Shown here: one piece after another, positions 63,433 to 64,000 of the stretch | How positions within the stretch are numbered: the stretch's first letter is position 1 | How the letters are laid out: each line of letters starts with the position of its first letter | Origin: Priestia aryabhattai B8W22 | GTDB lineage: Bacteria > Bacillota > Bacilli > Bacillales > Bacillaceae_H | Reading direction: 5' to 3' | Length of the DNA: 64,000 bases | Assembly: GCF_000956595.1 (NCBI RefSeq) | Contig: NZ_JYOO01000008.1 | Span: forward strand, 1 to 64,000 | Program-made: the position numbers and the translations under genes | Notes under the pieces: generated by a model | The model's database searches: none | The model's input: only the letters and a program-made list of their open reading frames with translations | Told to the model about the DNA's origin: nothing

Positions 63433-64000
63433 TTTAGCTCGCCGACCTTATCTTCGTGATAGTCGTGGTCGTGACCATGATGGTGATCGTGGTGATGGTG
63501 TCCGTGATCATGGTCATGATCGTGATGATGATGGTGATCAATATGTTCCATAATGCCGAGGCGATATTGACACGTATCGCAGTTCATTTTCACTTCACCT
63601 TCTAATCCTTCTTCAGCACGTTCTTTTAAAATTGTCTGCAGTTTTGGATGAAAACCAAAATAGCCGGCTAGCTTAAACTCAATGTTTTCATGCTGCATTT
63701 TATACTGCTTCACCATTTCTTCCAAACGCTTAATTAGTACTCCTGTAAATAAGAAATACGGGAGAATAACCACTTTTTTAGCGCCCAGTTTCAAACAACG
63801 CTCCACGCCTTCATCAATCAGTGGAGCGGTCACGCCCATAAAAGAAGTTTCAACGATTTTATAATTTGTTTTTTCCCAAAGAAGGCGCGTAATTTTATAT
63901 AAATCACTGTTTGCATCAGGATCACTTCCCCCTCGCCCTAAGACAATAACAGCCGTGTCTTCAGCTGGAGTTTCTAAATTCTCTCCTGATTCTTGTAATC
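63429..64000 (-). CDS. cbiX: sirohydrochlorin cobaltochelatase CbiX, 5' end outside window
   Basis: Inserts cobalt into sirohydrochlorin at the start of the anaerobic pathway. The frame is open to the right edge (LETPAEDTAVIVLGRGGSDP visible near it); the internal ATG at 63839 is not the start. The C-terminus has the MNCDTC (MxCxxC) motif associated with a [4Fe-4S] centre in B. megaterium CbiX, and then a histidine/aspartate-rich tail of about 40 residues (HIDHHHHHDHDHDHGHHHHD and more), probably a metal store. The start and the upstream genes lie beyond the window. Confidence 0.93.
   Translation of the reverse strand, partial: LQESGENLETPAEDTAVIVLGRGGSDPDANSDLYKITRLLWEKTNYKIVETSFMGVTAPLIDEGVERCLKLGAKKVVILPYFLFTGVLIKRLEEMVKQYKMQHENIEFKLAGYFGFHPKLQTILKERAEEGLEGEVKMNCDTCQYRLGIMEHIDHHHHHDHDHDHGHHHHDHHHGHDHDYHEDKVGELK

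Noticed and set aside
63470..63545. Short tandem repeat resembling a CRISPR or satellite array
   Set aside because: It is the coding sequence for the histidine/aspartate run in CbiX; there are no spacers.

Overview
The window is chromosomal DNA of a low-GC, endospore-forming Bacillus-group Firmicute, most likely Priestia (Bacillus) megaterium or a close relative. The evidence is gene content and order: spore genes (sspN, sspO, sspP, tlp, cotM, a CotP-like gene, GerP-like genes, a SpoIIP paralogue), a Bacillus-type citB/parEC neighbourhood, and an anaerobic-type cobalamin operon with the cbiX-J-C-D-ET-L-F-G-A-cysGA-nitroreductase-btuR order and the cbiET fusion known from B. megaterium. The assignment is an inference from recognition; no search was run.

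Layout. 1-16 kb is conserved core: parC (running off the left edge) and parE, yneT, plsY, yneR, yneP, a phospholipase-D-like protein, the SASP-type genes tlp and sspN, a small FbpB-like protein, a ResA-like thiol oxidoreductase, aconitase citB with a CcpC-like dyad upstream, sspO, sspP, cotM and ku. 16.7-20.0 kb holds a two-gene McrBC-like cassette: an AAA GTPase/ATPase with McrB-type motifs, overlapping a DUF2357/PD-(D/E)XK nuclease. 20.3-20.9 kb holds an unrecognised pair, a protein built of two internal repeats plus a 39-residue membrane peptide. 21.0-26.3 kb is a purine/xanthine dehydrogenase operon (puc/xdh type) with its own maturation genes. 26.4-29.1 kb is a spore-type cluster: three paralogous small GerPB/GerPD-like proteins, a CotP-like Hsp20 and a GerPC-like coiled-coil protein. 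A ~330-bp MITE-like repeat lies at 29.26-29.59 kb.

29.6-53.8 kb is accessory: a methyltransferase, a MarR/DUF3147 pair, pssA, a TrmB/MFS pair with shared dyad operators, DUF523, an amaP-DUF2273-asp23 stress operon with a sigma-B-like promoter, yihY, two decayed genes (DUF202 and AGCS symporter), an MFS exporter behind an attenuator-like leader, a single-polypeptide MerR-MFS fusion with two inverted operators, two related small anchored proteins, a carbonic anhydrase/SulP pair, a two-component system whose kinase is broken by one base in an A8 run, a GNAT, a SUKH protein, an APC permease, an RQC-like winged-helix protein and a SpoIIP paralogue.

53.8-64.0 kb is the leftward cobalamin operon, densely packed with overlapping starts and stops; it continues past the right edge. 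No tRNA, rRNA, CRISPR array, prophage or intact insertion sequence was seen. Start codons were moved from the longest reading frame wherever a ribosome-binding site clearly favours an internal start; such changes are stated in the entries.
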